From: Liolophura sinensis
Taxonomy: Eukaryota > Mollusca > Polyplacophora > Chitonida > Chitonidae
Direction: 5' to 3'
DNA: 64,000 nucleotides
NCBI RefSeq assembly: GCF_032854445.1
Contig: NC_088306.1
Span: 25,207,764 to 25,271,763, forward strand
The notes under the pieces were generated by a model. That model had not been told where the DNA came from and ran no database searches. It saw nothing but the letters and a program-made list of their open reading frames with translations. The position numbers were made by a program, and so were the translations under genes. Of this stretch, positions 45,800-58,270 are shown piece by piece (position 1 is the stretch's first letter; each line of letters opens with the position of its first letter).

Positions 45800-46245
45800 T
45801 GTATGTTTCAGATTAGGTGTTCGATCCCAGTAAACTCTCACTCTCTCTGGACAGGTGTAACCCACATAACTCATGATAACAATGGTTTCCCTCGGATACT
45901 GACTGATTATCTTCTTCTCTACTAAACTATTAGTTTTCTTTAGCTGAGTAGGTACACGTACATAGCTTGGATAAATGAGAAGGTGCGGTGGTTTCCTATG
46001 ACTACTGTTTTATTTTCTTCTTCTCCACTAAAGTGTTAGTTCTCTAAGGCTGGGTAGGCCCACGAATAACTCAGATAGCTGACAAGGGTCGATGGTTGCG
46101 TCCGGCTACTGCCTGGTTATCTTCTTCTAAACTGTTAATTCTCGTTGGCTGGGTAGATACATGTACGTATAGATGAGAAAGTGCTGTGGTTTAAATTTTC
46201 ACTGTTTGATTTTCTTCTTCTCACTAAACTGTTTGTTCTCTCTAA
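45800..46245 (+). repeat. Degenerate tandem repeat, about 105-bp period
   Basis: The block TTATCTTCTTCTCxACTAAAC with TTAGTTCTCT, GGCTGGGTAG and a variable acATGTACG part recurs at about 45905, 46011, 46117 and 46211. Four units diverged enough to suggest an old array. Confidence 0.75.
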
Positions 46246-46996
46246 TATTTAACATAATTCTTTCACAACGTATTGCTTTACAGTATGGTATACTGGCGGG
46301 AAAAACACACCCAAAGGGCTGTATATATCCCTAACAAAAAAGAGAACTAATTTGTCCATAACGACATATATATACAATTTATAAATGCAAAATATTACAG
46401 TATAACCTGTGAATGCCTAGTTTTTAAACAGGTGACTATGACTATGTACTGCTACAGTTTTAAAAAATTTAATGGTTTCGAAAAAAAACCCCATAATCTC
46501 TACATATGAGATATTGTTTGAATCAAGACTTAAATAAAGATTGCACCTGGATCTGGTTAAGCTCGTTTGGTTTGTAAATTATTTAATAGCGTAGGACCTG
46601 ATACTGTGATATGACAGGCTAGAATAGTACAATGGAGAGAACAAATTAACTCTTCCACTTCTAGTTAGGTATGTGTGAACTCTGTTGACATTTCTGAACA
46701 TATTGGTGAAATTCGTAGGCAAAACGATGAATGTCCAAAATTTGGACACCGTAAAGTTCTCCCAGGATTTCAAGGCAACTTTCAATTCTGTCTGTCGGCA
46801 CCGACTGAATTTTGTCCGATGTGTCGCAGAATGTTGTGTAGGAGCTGTTTTATCCAACAAGAACCCCCGCATGTCTTACTATATCCATGATGCAAAATCC
46901 GCGATACCGTGTCTCAAAAAATAAAAAAGAAAAAAAAAACTAAATAAATAAAACAGATTGCCATCTGGAACTGTAGTAGTAATTCGATTCAAGAAA

Positions 46997-47108
46997 GATG
47001 AGGATAGTCATGGGTTTCCCCATTTCTCTCTCGCCATAAAGCTGACGGCCATCGTGTAATTGAAATATTCTTCACTCTGGCTTAAAACACCAATCAAATA
47101 AATAAATA
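46997..47108 (+). mobile_element. V-SINE-like element, 5' truncated
   Basis: ATAGTCATGGGTTTCCCC, then CCATAAAGCTGACGGCCATC and CAATCAAATAAATAAATACA. Diverged core. Confidence 0.82.
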
Positions 47109-47429
47109 CATTTTGTCCAAGAGGCATTACATACTACAATTTTGACAAGCTCAAAAGTTGAGTCTTTATAGGTGTAACCAAGCGACGTTACTTTTCCCTG
47201 TTTACAAACTTCAAATTGATGTGATTGACAGTAATAAAACGTGTTTTGAGGACAGCCATCGGCATCAACATGGCCCATATTATCTTGAACGAATTGTATT
47301 AAGCCGACGAATGTGTCTGGCAAGAGTAGTGTTGAAAGGCCATCTATTTTATATGATTTTATAGCAAGTTTATTCGACATTAGGAATATTTGTTGCTTTA
47401 TACTATGACAAGTTTCTGTCTGGTGTTCA

Positions 47430-48010
47430 TAAGGTGAAAGTGCTGCCATCAGCAGAGACAAGGGTGTCATCTATTTCCGGAAGGCGCTGCCATCAGCAGA
47501 GACAAGGGTGTCATCTATTTCTGGAAGGCGTTGACATCAGCAGGGAAGAGGGTGTCATCTATTTCCGGAAGGTGCTGCCATAATCAGGGACAAGGGTGTC
47601 ATCTATTTCCGGAAGGTGCTGCCATCAGCAGATACAAAGATGTCCGCTATTTCCGGAAGGTGCTGCCATCAGCAGAGACAAGGGTGTTATCTATTTCCGT
47701 AAGGTGCTGCCATAAGCAGAGACATGGGTGTCATGTATTTCTGGAAGGTGCTGCCATCATTAGGGACAAAGGTGTCATCTCTTTCCGGAAGGCGCTGCCA
47801 TTAGCAGGGACATGGGTGTCATCTCTTTCCGGAAGGAGCTGCCATCAACAAAAACAAGGGTGTCATGTATTTCCGGAAGGTGCTGCCATCAGCAGGGACA
47901 AGGGTGTCATCTATTTCCGTAAGGTGCTGCCATCAGCAAGGACAAGGGTGTCCTCTATTTCCGGAAGGTGCAGCCATTATCAGGGGAAAGGGTGTCCTCT
48001 ATTTCCGAAT
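47430..48010 (+). repeat. 44-bp minisatellite, 13 units
   Basis: The unit GGAAGGTGCTGCCATCAGCA GAGACAAGGGTGTCATCTAT TTCC recurs with exact 44-base spacing from 47468 to 47996 with no indels. Because 44 is not a multiple of three, a frame through it (47531-48040) cycles through all three phases every 132 bases; that frame is a by-product, not a gene. Confidence 0.95.
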
Positions 48011-48554
48011 GGTATACATGATATTTTTTTAACATTTTAGTCGTTGGAATGTTTCTTTTTATTTTATCTTAAATTATTAGGTAAGAAGTAGTAGTCTCCT
48101 TTATTATGATACAACATGGAGACCGGTATTGAAAGTGATACGTTATACCGTGTGGCATAATGCTCGTATTTTCACATGCTAAGTTTCCCATTTGTCAGTT
48201 GCTTAGAGCTACGTTTATGGAGTCGTGCCAAAGAATGTTATCTGTGTACGTAACTATAAGTGGCAAAAAACTACAAACGAAGTCATGCACATCAGATGGT
48301 TGAAACCATAAAAACTTGCGTTTTTTTGTACAATGTTAAAGATAATGCATTAAATTGTGATTAAGGTTACAATTCAGGCAATTGGGTTCAAGGTTTGCCT
48401 CCGAACTTAAGAGTGAAGGGACACTGATTGCGTAATACTGCCACACCGACATTTTAGGCTCTTGATGTTCTTGATCAATTTCCGCACTGTTGGTTTGCAA
48501 CTAGTTAAAATATATCAGAATTTTGTCTGTTTGGATAGCAATTTGGAAAGCCAT
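48011..48554. other. No supported feature
   Basis: Nothing recognised between the 44-bp array and the reverse-transcriptase remnant. Confidence 0.45.
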
Positions 48555-49205
48555 ATATATCGAAGGGTCCTGCATATGACGTGTACATAAGTCGCCTTGT
48601 AGCATTTGTTAGATCCTGTGTGTTGTGTGACGATTTCAATCAACGTCAATTCAGTCAACGTTATTACTGCAAAAACTAGTGTGTCAAGGTTATCCCGTCA
48701 AACGCCTTCACGCCAAGTTTCTTAAGTTTTACAATGAGTGTAATTCTCTTGTAAGTAAATATGGACAGATCGAACAGAATCTCTGGCGCTCTGCTTCATG
48801 GCTGTGTTTAAGTCTGCTTAACCCGGGGCTAAGGACATACTATTCATCGGGTTGAATTAGATCGCCACGTTGGATATATCAGCAGCTGCCATCAAACCGC
48901 AGCTGACATACATATTTTATTTTCTACATATTTTATATATCTAGATATTCTATATTCTAGCATGGTACACAGTTTGAATGCTGATTTTACTCAGTGGCTA
49001 AGAACATACCTTGCGTCTTTCCAACATCACTAAAAAAGTTGACTGCCTCTCTTTGCATGATTTCATCCTAATTTCGTACTTATATACGTTCTCAGTTCTT
49101 TGGTGGTTTGTGGTATAGTCGTTTTGGAAATTGGCCTTGCTGTCATGGTCCTGGAACGTCCTTATTGGTTGGCGGCTGGTATACGAATGTCTGTTTCGAC
49201 TCACT
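48555..49205 (+). pseudogene. Penelope-like element, 3' remnant
   Basis: GAAGGGTCCTGCATATGACG, CGCCTTGTAGCATTTGTTAG and CTTAAGTTTTACAATGAGTG parallel the end of the reverse transcriptase at 34820-35010. CCTTGCGTCTTTCCAACATC and TATACGAATGTCTGTTTCGA parallel its 3' region. The coding part is frame-shifted and about 170 bases in the middle are unlike the first copy. Confidence 0.65.
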
Positions 49206-49405
49206 TTGGGCAGCCACAGTGGTCATGGTAGATTGATTTTTTTACATATATTGTGGAGAACAGTTTTCTGCTATCATGGGCCTGGAACGTCCTTATTGGT
49301 TGGCGGCTGGTATACGAATGTCTGTTTCGACTCACTTCGGGCAGCCACAGTTTAAAAAATAGTGGTAATGGTAGATTGATTTTTTTACCTATATTGTGGA
49401 GAACA
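49134..49405 (+). repeat. Direct duplication at the Penelope-like 3' end
   Basis: CTGGAACGTCCTTATTGGTT with GGCGGCTGGTATACGAATGT and GGGCAGCCACAGT occurs at 49151 and again at 49282; the trailing TATTGTGGAGAACAG occurs at 49250 and 49393. The second unit has a 12-base TTTAAAAAATAG-type insertion. It may be an LTR-like direct repeat as known in Penelope-like elements, or a local duplication. Confidence 0.8.
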
Positions 49406-49566
49406 GTGCAGTTTGCATTCAGTGGTATGTTACGGCACCACGCAAAAGTTAGGGGATGTATATTTTTGAGGTTGAAATTTACTGCATAAATAGTAAGGAA
49501 AATCAATACACTCCTGTAAGCTTAACATCAGTGCACGGTGAAATTTTCTACCATTTAACAATTTAC

Positions 49567-50035
49567 ATTAACAGTTTAGTGGGAACAAAACCCTAACTGA
49601 GGTAAATTGACAAGAGACGGCATTTCATCGGTAACGTGTGACTAATTATCAACTATCACACTCTCTCTGGCCTTCCGGTTCTGCTTTCTATGGTGTAAGC
49701 ACATGTATTTTATTGCATTAAATGCATTCAAATGTCTTAATTCTATGATGAGCTTTATGAACCACACAGCTGGTGTTTAGAGAGTCTGACGTCGCATGAA
49801 GTTTTCCCCGCTCTTAGTAAGAGCAAAACCCTAATTGAGGTAAATTGACAAAAGGTTGCATTTCACAGGTTATGTGTGACCATTTGCCAGGTATCACATT
49901 GTCGTCGCTGCTTTGGCATTGCCCTCTTTTCTGTAAGTCCTTTATTTTATGAAATGCATTGGAATGTTATAATTCTTTGATGGGCTCTATGAACCATACA
50001 GCTGGTGTTTAGATAATCTGACGTCACAAGAAGTT
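49567..50035 (+). repeat. Tandem pair of REP-B-derived units
   Basis: Two direct copies spaced 238 bases (CAAAACCCTAACTGAGG at 49586 and CAAAACCCTAATTGAGG at 49824). Each carries the REP-B 3' half followed by a non-REP-B segment (CAGCTGGTGTTTAGA and TCTGACGTC). The shared extra segment shows duplication after REP-B inserted there. Confidence 0.8.
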
Positions 50036-51682
50036 TTTCTCACTCTTCTCACAACTTTTTATGTTGGAATTAAAAGATTACTGAAATAGCCTTTCTCATA
50101 AAAGTCACATGTAACGAATGAAACCAAGTATTTTCAGTTACATTAAGCTCACCTTACAGTTTGAACATATGTCTACTACCGATTCATTCAATAAATCTAA
50201 AAAAAACCTGAGTAAACATATTTATCTACGATCTTTTACTTTAAAATAACTATTGCTCTGGACCACTCTAATTTTTCGCTGTAATTGTCCGTTGGACCAT
50301 GGTGACAATTAAGCTACAACGACCCTCGTACTATAAAAGTACATCACTAACAACAACTACGAAACACTGACACGAGTAGATAAAAAATCTTCTTTTAGTT
50401 TTCACTTTTTTATTATTTTCTCACGTTCATATAAGCTGGAAAATGTTGATATATTGAAAAGAGGACAGATTACGCTTTCTTTCCAATATGCTGAATGTCA
50501 CTAACGGAGGGCTGACTCCTCAGTTTCATAAACTAATAGAATAGTAATATAAGTTGGTAATTGCTTTTGACAGCTGACGACACGAAGTGCCAGAAAGCTG
50601 ATTAACCCGTGTGATAACTGGACTGCCTGAGGTTAAGGTGTGTGGGCTACCCCGATTAACGCCCGCGAAGCGAGACCTCAGAATAGGCAAGACGTGACAT
50701 TGACGTATATATCTTTAACTTTGCTGCTTTAAATGTATGTACATAGTGCAATATAGATAGCTCGATGACTTTGGCTGAACTGGGTAATTACTGGAATATA
50801 TGGACAAATTCTTTTGTCATCCAGAAGAAAGATAATTATAGTTAAAAGATAGAAAATTCTTTTCTTCTAAGATGAATATAGCCGTTTTCTCTTGAGGACA
50901 GATACTTACAATAAAACTTGAAACAAATTTTTGTTGTAACATGAATGGTTTTCACAAAAAAATGAAGAAATCATTTTGCTTACACGTACGTTTACCAAAC
51001 CAAACCCCGAGAGATTAAGACAGTTAAAGTATACGGACACTACTCTCTGTTTTGTCAGAACAAGGTCATATCCAGAGAGAGTGTGATTATCACAAAAATT
51101 TAGGCACAGCCTTTTATTTTGATAATACAGGTACCGTGTCACATCCAAATACCGAAGGATTGTCTGAAAATCTACAAATGCCTTTGTTCACAGCTTGGAT
51201 AATGATCAGAATGTTTCGACATCACATCTGGTCAGAATAACTGTCTGATTCTTTCAGTATTTTGTGTATTTGCACTTTTCGAGTTTTATTGTCCCGGCAT
51301 TTTCCTTTAACATCACCTAAATATTTTCCCTAGAAATCATCTTACAATTTACCCTTTGACAAATCGTAAGTGTAATAAATCTCGCGATAATTTGTGCGCA
51401 CTATAAGAGACGTGTAAAATAGCCATTCTTCTGTAGATTCTGCTGCAGATTGATTTGGTCAAACAAATTACTCCACCAGTAAACACGACGAGTTTGAACA
51501 TGGTGGTACATGATAAAGGTTTATGTACACATCATATATTAACGTGCAGTTAAAACGTCACGGGAAAGTGTGATGACGTCATCCCCTGACAAGATCCTGT
51601 CAGATGTCCACGTGGAGGACATACTCTGATATCGCTATTCTCAAGTAAGTTGACCACATGAACAGTTTTTTTTTAGTTTTTT
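50036..51682. other. No firm feature; one exon-like block
   Basis: At 51052-51240 a + frame (GHIQRECDYHKNLGTAFYF) follows TCTCTGTTTTGTCAG and contains ATACAG|GTACCG, which could be an exon. The minus strand is also open there. At 51604 an ATG after a TGACGTCA (51574) reads MSTWRTYSDIAIL to a GTAAGT donor. Both are suggestive only. Confidence 0.25.
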
Positions 51683-51757
51683 TCTCCCCGGGCTCTGCGC
51701 GATGTCCTGCCACCATAATGCCGGCCAAATTTGGTATATTTGAAATATTGTGATCAG
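51683..51757 (+). mobile_element. V-SINE-like core fragment
   Basis: CTCCCCGGGCTCTGCGCGAT, CCACCATAATGCCGGCC and ATTTGAAATATTGTGATC; head and tail are gone. Confidence 0.65.
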
Positions 51758-52617
51758 ATCAAATCAGATCTATGAGTAACAAGATCCGCTGGGGTTTTTT
51801 TATAATTTTTTTTTATGAAAATCATGCACGAATGAATAACGAAGATACATACCATTGCTATATAAAATGTTATCCCTTAGCCTTCCTTGGCCTAGACCAC
51901 ACTCTGACGCGAATGTGTGATTCCACGGTCCGTAATCGTGTTAACCTGTACGCAAACCTCTCTAATAAGCAAGCTTTCGGGTCACATTTAACAGATTAGG
52001 TTGCAAATGTGAAAGCATGATAATTACTATATCACCATGTACACACTCGCCACTTCCATCTGTCAAATTATTAGCTAAAGCCAATGTTATGTAACTGCGT
52101 GTGATTAAATTCGCTCTCTGCACCCATTGGAAACCCTTGGGACCAAGGAAGCCAGTATGACAAACACCAAACGATTAGCATATATAGGAACTTAACGGTA
52201 CCCGGAAAGGAAATGAACTGCTCTATTTTCGCCGATCTGAATGTCTTTGAATCTGACTTATGGGAACAAGGAATTGATTACTTAACACACCCGCGGATGT
52301 ATAAAGTAAGCTAAGTATGATTCATTTGTTCATCGCTAATTAATTGGGGAGAGAAAGCTCGGCCGGACAGTGGCCACGCTGTTGGTGTGGTGGTTCATGG
52401 ATCTTTGAATACACACAACTGGTGGCTCAACCCCAGCCTGGGGGATGGCATAGTCGAGATTTCCCTGCTTGCATTGGAAACGACAACTCGTCGGGTTGTA
52501 TAGCGGGTCTTTCGTGTATGTCGATCATTTGCCATACAACATTTACATTGTGATTGCAGTGCGGATGAACTTAATGGGGGTGGGGGTGGGGGTTGGACGG
52601 AGGGTGGAGGGGGGAGA
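51758..52617. other. No supported feature
   Basis: No repeat or gene recognised; a G-rich GGGGGTGGG run lies at 52575-52615. Confidence 0.45.
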
Positions 52618-52736
52618 CAAATGGTGGGTGTTCCGCAGCCTCTGCTTGGTTTCCTCCCACCACAATGCTGGCTGTTGTCGTAAAGGTGAAATATTCTTGA
52701 CTAAGGCGTAAAACACCAATCAAATAAATCAGTAAA
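52618..52736 (+). mobile_element. V-SINE-like element, 5' truncated
   Basis: TTTCCTCCCACCACAATGCT, core, CAAGGCGTAAAACACC-type tail and CAAATAAATCAGTAAAT. Confidence 0.83.
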
Positions 52737-53805
52737 TGTTAACACTGAACCATTTTGATTCAGTAGCTTGCCAAGATGTATACTTCCACAGTCAGTCACA
52801 GGCCCCTCGGCTATTTGCCTGAGCATACCTAGTGATGATTACGAATTCAGCACAGGCAGAATAGTGAAAGTAGAAAGAAAGAAGAAAAAAAAGAAAACCC
52901 TCAGATGAAAGCAATAGGACCTATTTTTTGATCTCTAATGTCTTTTGTGCATTTGCATTTATCCTCAGGTGTTGACTATCTCACTGGCTTGAAAAGTGGC
53001 TTTTCGCGAATATGTAGTCTAGCGAGATCCTCTGCACCAATTTTGTTGATTGTTATTTCGACCGTTTGCAAACCACAACCATCCTTCTTAGTGTTAGAGG
53101 GAAACTAAGAGTAAATAATTTATGGTGTTGACGACAAGTTTCTAGAACACAGCAAACCTTCCCGTATATGGAATCCTACTCTCTTTCAAAATAGTGTCCC
53201 CGTGACATGTTTTCTCAAAAGAGAGCACAGATTGAGGCCATGGAATAAAGGCTGTCCCAGTCGGGCAGCTGGGAAATGCCTGTGCTTGCCCAGATAAGCG
53301 ATCAGGTCAGCTGTGTCCATCGCATTAGCGAAAATGTCCAGAGCTTCCCATGTAAAGCAAACAGCACAAAAAAGTTGGCCTCCATAAATTAATTAGATGT
53401 TGGGATGAATCGCGTTAATATTTAATAAAGCTAATATTTTCCAGTGGTGACAAATTCGATATTGCAGCTGAGGTGATAGAAAACATGCTGTAAATAATGT
53501 ATTGCTCTCAGCGAGGTGTGGAAAACTTGCTATTTGACCGTCATTTAATCTATATTTGTGTTCATTGTAAATCAAACACTTTTGAATCTCGATCTTCCCG
53601 ATGTTTGCCATTTGGGTAGTGTTCGTCCTTTAAGCCTTATAGGTCCAAGACAAACCTTCTACAAAATTCTATTTGATAAGATCCGATAAATGTCATGGTG
53701 CCTTCCTCTCCACTGGAATTCGACACGGTTCAGTCTCATATGAGCAAATCTGGTCAGTTTCAGTAGGCCATACAGCGATAATATGCTTTTATTTAGGCAT
53801 CTACA
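52737..53805. other. No supported feature
   Basis: Nothing recognised in about 1 kb. Confidence 0.45.
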
Positions 53806-53940
53806 TGAGATTTTAGAACAGAACCCTGACTGATGTAAAATTCCAAGAGGCAGAGACTTACCGGTTATTTGAGACCGTTTACCAATTATCACACTATCGT
53901 ATCGGCTTTGTTTTGGCGCAGGATGCTGCATAACTCCTTT
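53806..53940 (+). repeat. REP-B fragment
   Basis: AACCCTGACTGATGTAAAAT, TTACCGGTTATTTGAGACCG and ATTATCACACTATCG are the REP-B 3' half, well diverged. Confidence 0.65.
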
Positions 53941-54335
53941 ATCACATACTCTAGACGTATATAAAGAACACTGTGACAGGAAAATACTAAAAATTCTTCA
54001 CGAAAACAAATAGAGCCGATAACTATATAAATACAATCTATGCGTCGTAACCGACATTCATATATTAGCCGTCAACTAATATGGACGTTCCAGGTCAATA
54101 AATGCAAGGTCATTTGCCAAAATACGTTTAAGATAAACACCCCAAAGAACTGAGAAAGTATACAAAAGTAGGAAATTAGGACGGAATCATGCAAATGATC
54201 AACAGTTTTCAATGATGTTGGAAAGAGGCAAGTATACGCTCCTTGCAAACTAGTGAAATCGGTATTCAAATCGTATTGAAATGCGTATCTCAGTTGTGAA
54301 TATAAGAATGTACTACCCCTAGCCCCTTGTTAAGT

Positions 54336-54700
54336 AAAATCAGAAATTATCATGAAACAGAGCGCCAGAGTATCTTGGACGCTCTGTCCATATTCACTTA
54401 CAGAAAAAATTATACTCATTGTAAGACCTAATAAACTTAGAGTGAAGGGATTTGGAATAACCTTGACACTCTTGCTTTCACAGTAATAACTTGTGACGTT
54501 GATTGAAATCATTACATAGCTTACAGAACCTGACATATGCTACGAGGCGAGATATGAATACGCCACACGTAGGACTCTTCCGTATGCTGCTGTCCAGTAA
54601 GGATAATTTACAATGTCAAAGTTGAAACTATCCCTGCTGTCGTAAAGTCTACAAGAGAGGAAACCGTCTTAGTCTATGTACATGCAACTCCCACAGATTT
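54336..54700 (-). pseudogene. Penelope-like reverse transcriptase fragment
   Basis: The minus strand reads DGFLSCRLYDSR, FNFDIVNYPY and then a block aligned with the 34860-35010 region (ATTTCAATCAACGTCACAAG, TTATTACTG). Stops and frame changes interrupt it; about 120 codons of the region before the FYG motif remain. Confidence 0.65.
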
Positions 54701-56019
54701 ACCCTACTGACTTACCGTCATTCCATACATTCATATTATCTGTAGCTATGTACCTTATTTGTGTTTATATAATTGTTGTTAGTACTTTGCAACAGTTTGG
54801 TTGACAAAAATAATAATGAAAAAATAATTTTAAAAAACATGATGCTAAGCTGCTCTTGTACTATATCTTGTTCATGTAATAAGACAAATGGCTTGGAAAT
54901 TAGAGATAGAAAAGAGCCGTTTATCTACAGAAAAAGCACTGTGGATCAAAGAAGAAACAATTAAAATAATGATAGTAATAATAATTTTTAAAAAGTACCA
55001 TTTTTATTGGCTGCACTTTTACAATATCTTTTTTATGTAACGACGCAATTGGCTTGGAATTTAAGTTTTAAGAAAGATGCTCCCACACAAATCGGTTTCG
55101 GTGAGATGGAATACCTGTGACATGGTCAAAATTTGGTATAACTTCATATTTATGTGTACACTCACGCCCTTAATTCAGGATTTATGGTAATGGTAATAAA
55201 ACATTCATCCAATCTCGCAGAGTAACTGGCAACCAGGAATTTAGTATATTCATGCAAATGTTTATTATGTGCACACACAACTTGTATGGTATGGAAATCT
55301 TAACATGCCCGTTGTTCAGATTTGGCTGGAAATTTGTGTATATTTAGGTCAAGCCTAGGGGGAAATGTGTTTTCGCATTAGGTGCACTCCTATCTATGTT
55401 ATGTTTACCTAGATATATAGATGAGATAAATTTTGAGCAAAGTGGCCACAGTTTGAGTACTCCAGACCTTACAAGGTGCTTTGGATTTTAGAATAGTGGA
55501 CGTTTTGAAAGGGAAATCAAATATTTACTTCTTTACCCTTATGGGGATCCTAAAAATGAAACATCCCTTCTCTGTTTGACCATTTAGCTATTGATGTGTA
55601 TGTCCCAGCCTTGACCAACTCATTACTCAAAGTTCGCTTGAGTAGAAAATTGATTTTGCGGGCGGCCCAGAAAAGCCAAAGTCAATCAGCCGAGTGGATA
55701 AATACAATCACTTGAATGGAAACGATGACTTCCGGTGGGACACGCACCTGTCTGACTCGTACGTTGCTTAGCGAAAGGCAACGTTGAACGACATAAACTA
55801 TTCAGGGTGAAAGTGTACAGGCCAGTGATGGAAGTTTGTCTACGTGGTCCTGCTCAGCGAAGGCCTGTTAAGTGTGCCCTGAGGCGGTACAGTGGTACAA
55901 GATGTATGGCGTATGTAGACAGTGGAAACGTACCGTGTAAAGAATTTGAATACGGGAGTATTCTTAAAAGCTCCTGCTCACTTTTAACAATGGGGTCCAA
56001 ATCCATGGAGTGTTTTGAT
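54701..56019. other. No supported feature
   Basis: AT-rich. A frame at + 55807-56061 is open but runs into the SINE that follows, and nothing marks it as an exon. Confidence 0.4.
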
Positions 56020-56131
56020 CTGTCCCTCAGCCTTTGTCCGGTTTGCACCCACCATATATAATGCTGCCCCTTGCCGTATGGATGAAATATTCTTGATTAC
56101 GGCGTACGACTGCAATCAAATCAATAAATAA
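56020..56131 (+). mobile_element. V-SINE-like element, 5' truncated
   Basis: CAGCCTTTGTCCGGTTTGCA, CACCATATATAATGCTGCC, ATGAAATATTCTTGATTACG and a CAATCAAATCAATAAATA tail. Confidence 0.82.
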
Positions 56132-56449
56132 GTATTTTCATCTGTCTTGTTTTTACAGATCTTAGTGCAGATTTTCTCATAAAACACTGAGTTAATACGC
56201 AAACACTACAGCGTTACGGCACAAAAGGATGAGTATTTATTGTCCGAAAAATAAAATAATCAATGAATGCATGTTAAAAGTTTCAACCGGCAAGTTGTTT
56301 CCTTCCAAACAACTCTCGATTACGTCGTTATTAAGACCCATCACGCTTAATCTGAGTATGGCAAAGTAAGTGTAAAGGTCAAATCTGTTTGAAGAAGGAA
56401 GATTTATTTCTATATTCATTTTCACAAGAATTTTACATTGAAACATGTA

Positions 56450-56518
56450 CGATGGTGGCGGGAGGAAACCCAGCTTAGCCGGGGGAAACCTACGACCATT
56501 CACAGGTTGCTGGCAAAC
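56450..56518 (-). mobile_element. V-SINE-like body fragment
   Basis: GATGGTGGCGGGAGGAAACC, GGGGGAAACCTACGACCATT and ACAGGTTGCTGGCAAAC only; tail and head are missing. Confidence 0.7.
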
Positions 56519-58270
56519 GAAGATTGAGAAATGCTGTGCATGTGTGTGTATAACATATGATGTCTGTTGTTACAGGTCAGAGCTATGAGAGTATAAGGTG
56601 ACCACGCAACATTCAGGTTTTAATTTGTTTCGGTTCATCGGTGTATGCAAATGTGGGATCTGCATGTACGAATAGTAATGCCACCATTACATGACGCATA
56701 CAATGATCTAGAATTCATCATTGATGAACAAGAATGGTAATTACTTATACCATTACTCAGTTAATTGCATAAATTATTTACCATAATGTTTACCATTACC
56801 CATAATTATTTAGATAACATTTTTATCTTCAAGTTAAGAAATGTGTTATGTTGAATAAAAAGGCGCATTTCTTTGTTAAGCTTGGCGTTTATTAATGTGT
56901 GTATTTTATCTCGCCTATCTTCCAAATGCTTTTAATACAGCAACATCAATAATAGAAAGTTACATTTTGTCTTTCAGGCTTGCTTTTAAGGAAGCACAAC
57001 GTTCCAAACTCTTTCCAGTGGCAACGTCCTTCAGGAGTGTTTCTGTAAGCATTTCCTCCATACATTTTTTAAGCGCACCATATGTACTTTACCTCGGCCT
57101 GCAACGAAAGGCGATTTCTTATTAGCACAATACGGAATTGGACAGTAAATGCGCTATTTCGTTATTGCGTACTATGGTTATGGAGTACTCATTGGCAAGC
57201 TGGACTTCCAAATCACGAAATAAAACATTCGTAAACATAAATATTTATGCGCCTTCATTCGCTCAAATTTTCTAATTGGTAAATCTGCATAACACAATAC
57301 GTTTTTAGTAATTATACACAACCCTTAAATATGGCTAGGACGACTTCTTGAAATGTTGAACTGCAATATATTCATTTTCCATTAACACCTACATTCGGTG
57401 TCTACTCTACCGATCACAAGCGAAATTACCTGATGTGACAACGTAAAGGAATCACTGCGTAGACATAGCATCAGAATTTGACAAACTGGAAAGACGCGTT
57501 AAGTCTAAAAAAGGCGAAGAATGAAAGGCCGAAATCTTGGTTGAATGTCTGAATATAGTTCCAAGGCCAGTCATAACATTAGCCAAAAGTAATTCTTCCA
57601 AATCCCACTTCTAATCTTATTCATGGCAAATATTTATAGTAATCTGCAGTAGAATTCAAATCGATAGCGCTATGAACACATCGAAGGAAAACCCTTGACC
57701 CAGCGACTCGTCAGTGTTCAGCCTCTTTTTACCTCCCTCTCATGTCCGATTTTAACGAACCTTATACACTTGACTTTGTCTGACTGTAGTTTTGCCCTGG
57801 GTCATAGCAATGTTTACTAAGGCGTCCTTTACGCTGACCTCGGGAGGTAATCCAGTATCGCTGATTGCGCTTCTTTAACACCGGATCGCAGAAAGGATTA
57901 AGATGTAAAATTATTCAATAGAACTGCACACAGAATTTGATTTGTTAGTCGACTGGTCAATGGCATGACTTATCACTATTTAATAAGACCTGATTTCGAC
58001 CAGCGAGGATGTGTTAATGATAATCAGTCTTAATAAAGAGTTTATCAATTATGCAAGAGAGTCAAGGGTCAAAAGTAAAACACTTAAGGTGAACAACCTC
58101 ACACATGCAGCTACGATACGAAAAATGGCATGTCGATCTAAGCACATACTGACCCGGTAGTCAGTGATGGAAGCAACTAAAAACAAAGACGTTACTGGGG
58201 ACTAAGTTCTGGTACATGCTCTGAATGTCTTTATAATTTTTGCATCATTTTTGTTCACTCTGAACATTTT
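56519..58270. other. No supported feature
   Basis: No gene or repeat family recognised over about 1.75 kb. Confidence 0.45.

Noticed and set aside
46579-46924. Frames of 71-97 codons on both strands with Cys-rich parts
   Set aside because: Both strands are open, no splice sites or family resemblance decide between them, and the composition is not distinctive.
47531-48040. 169-codon frame with a 44-residue period
   Set aside because: The 44-base unit forces the frame through all three phases; no family or splice evidence.
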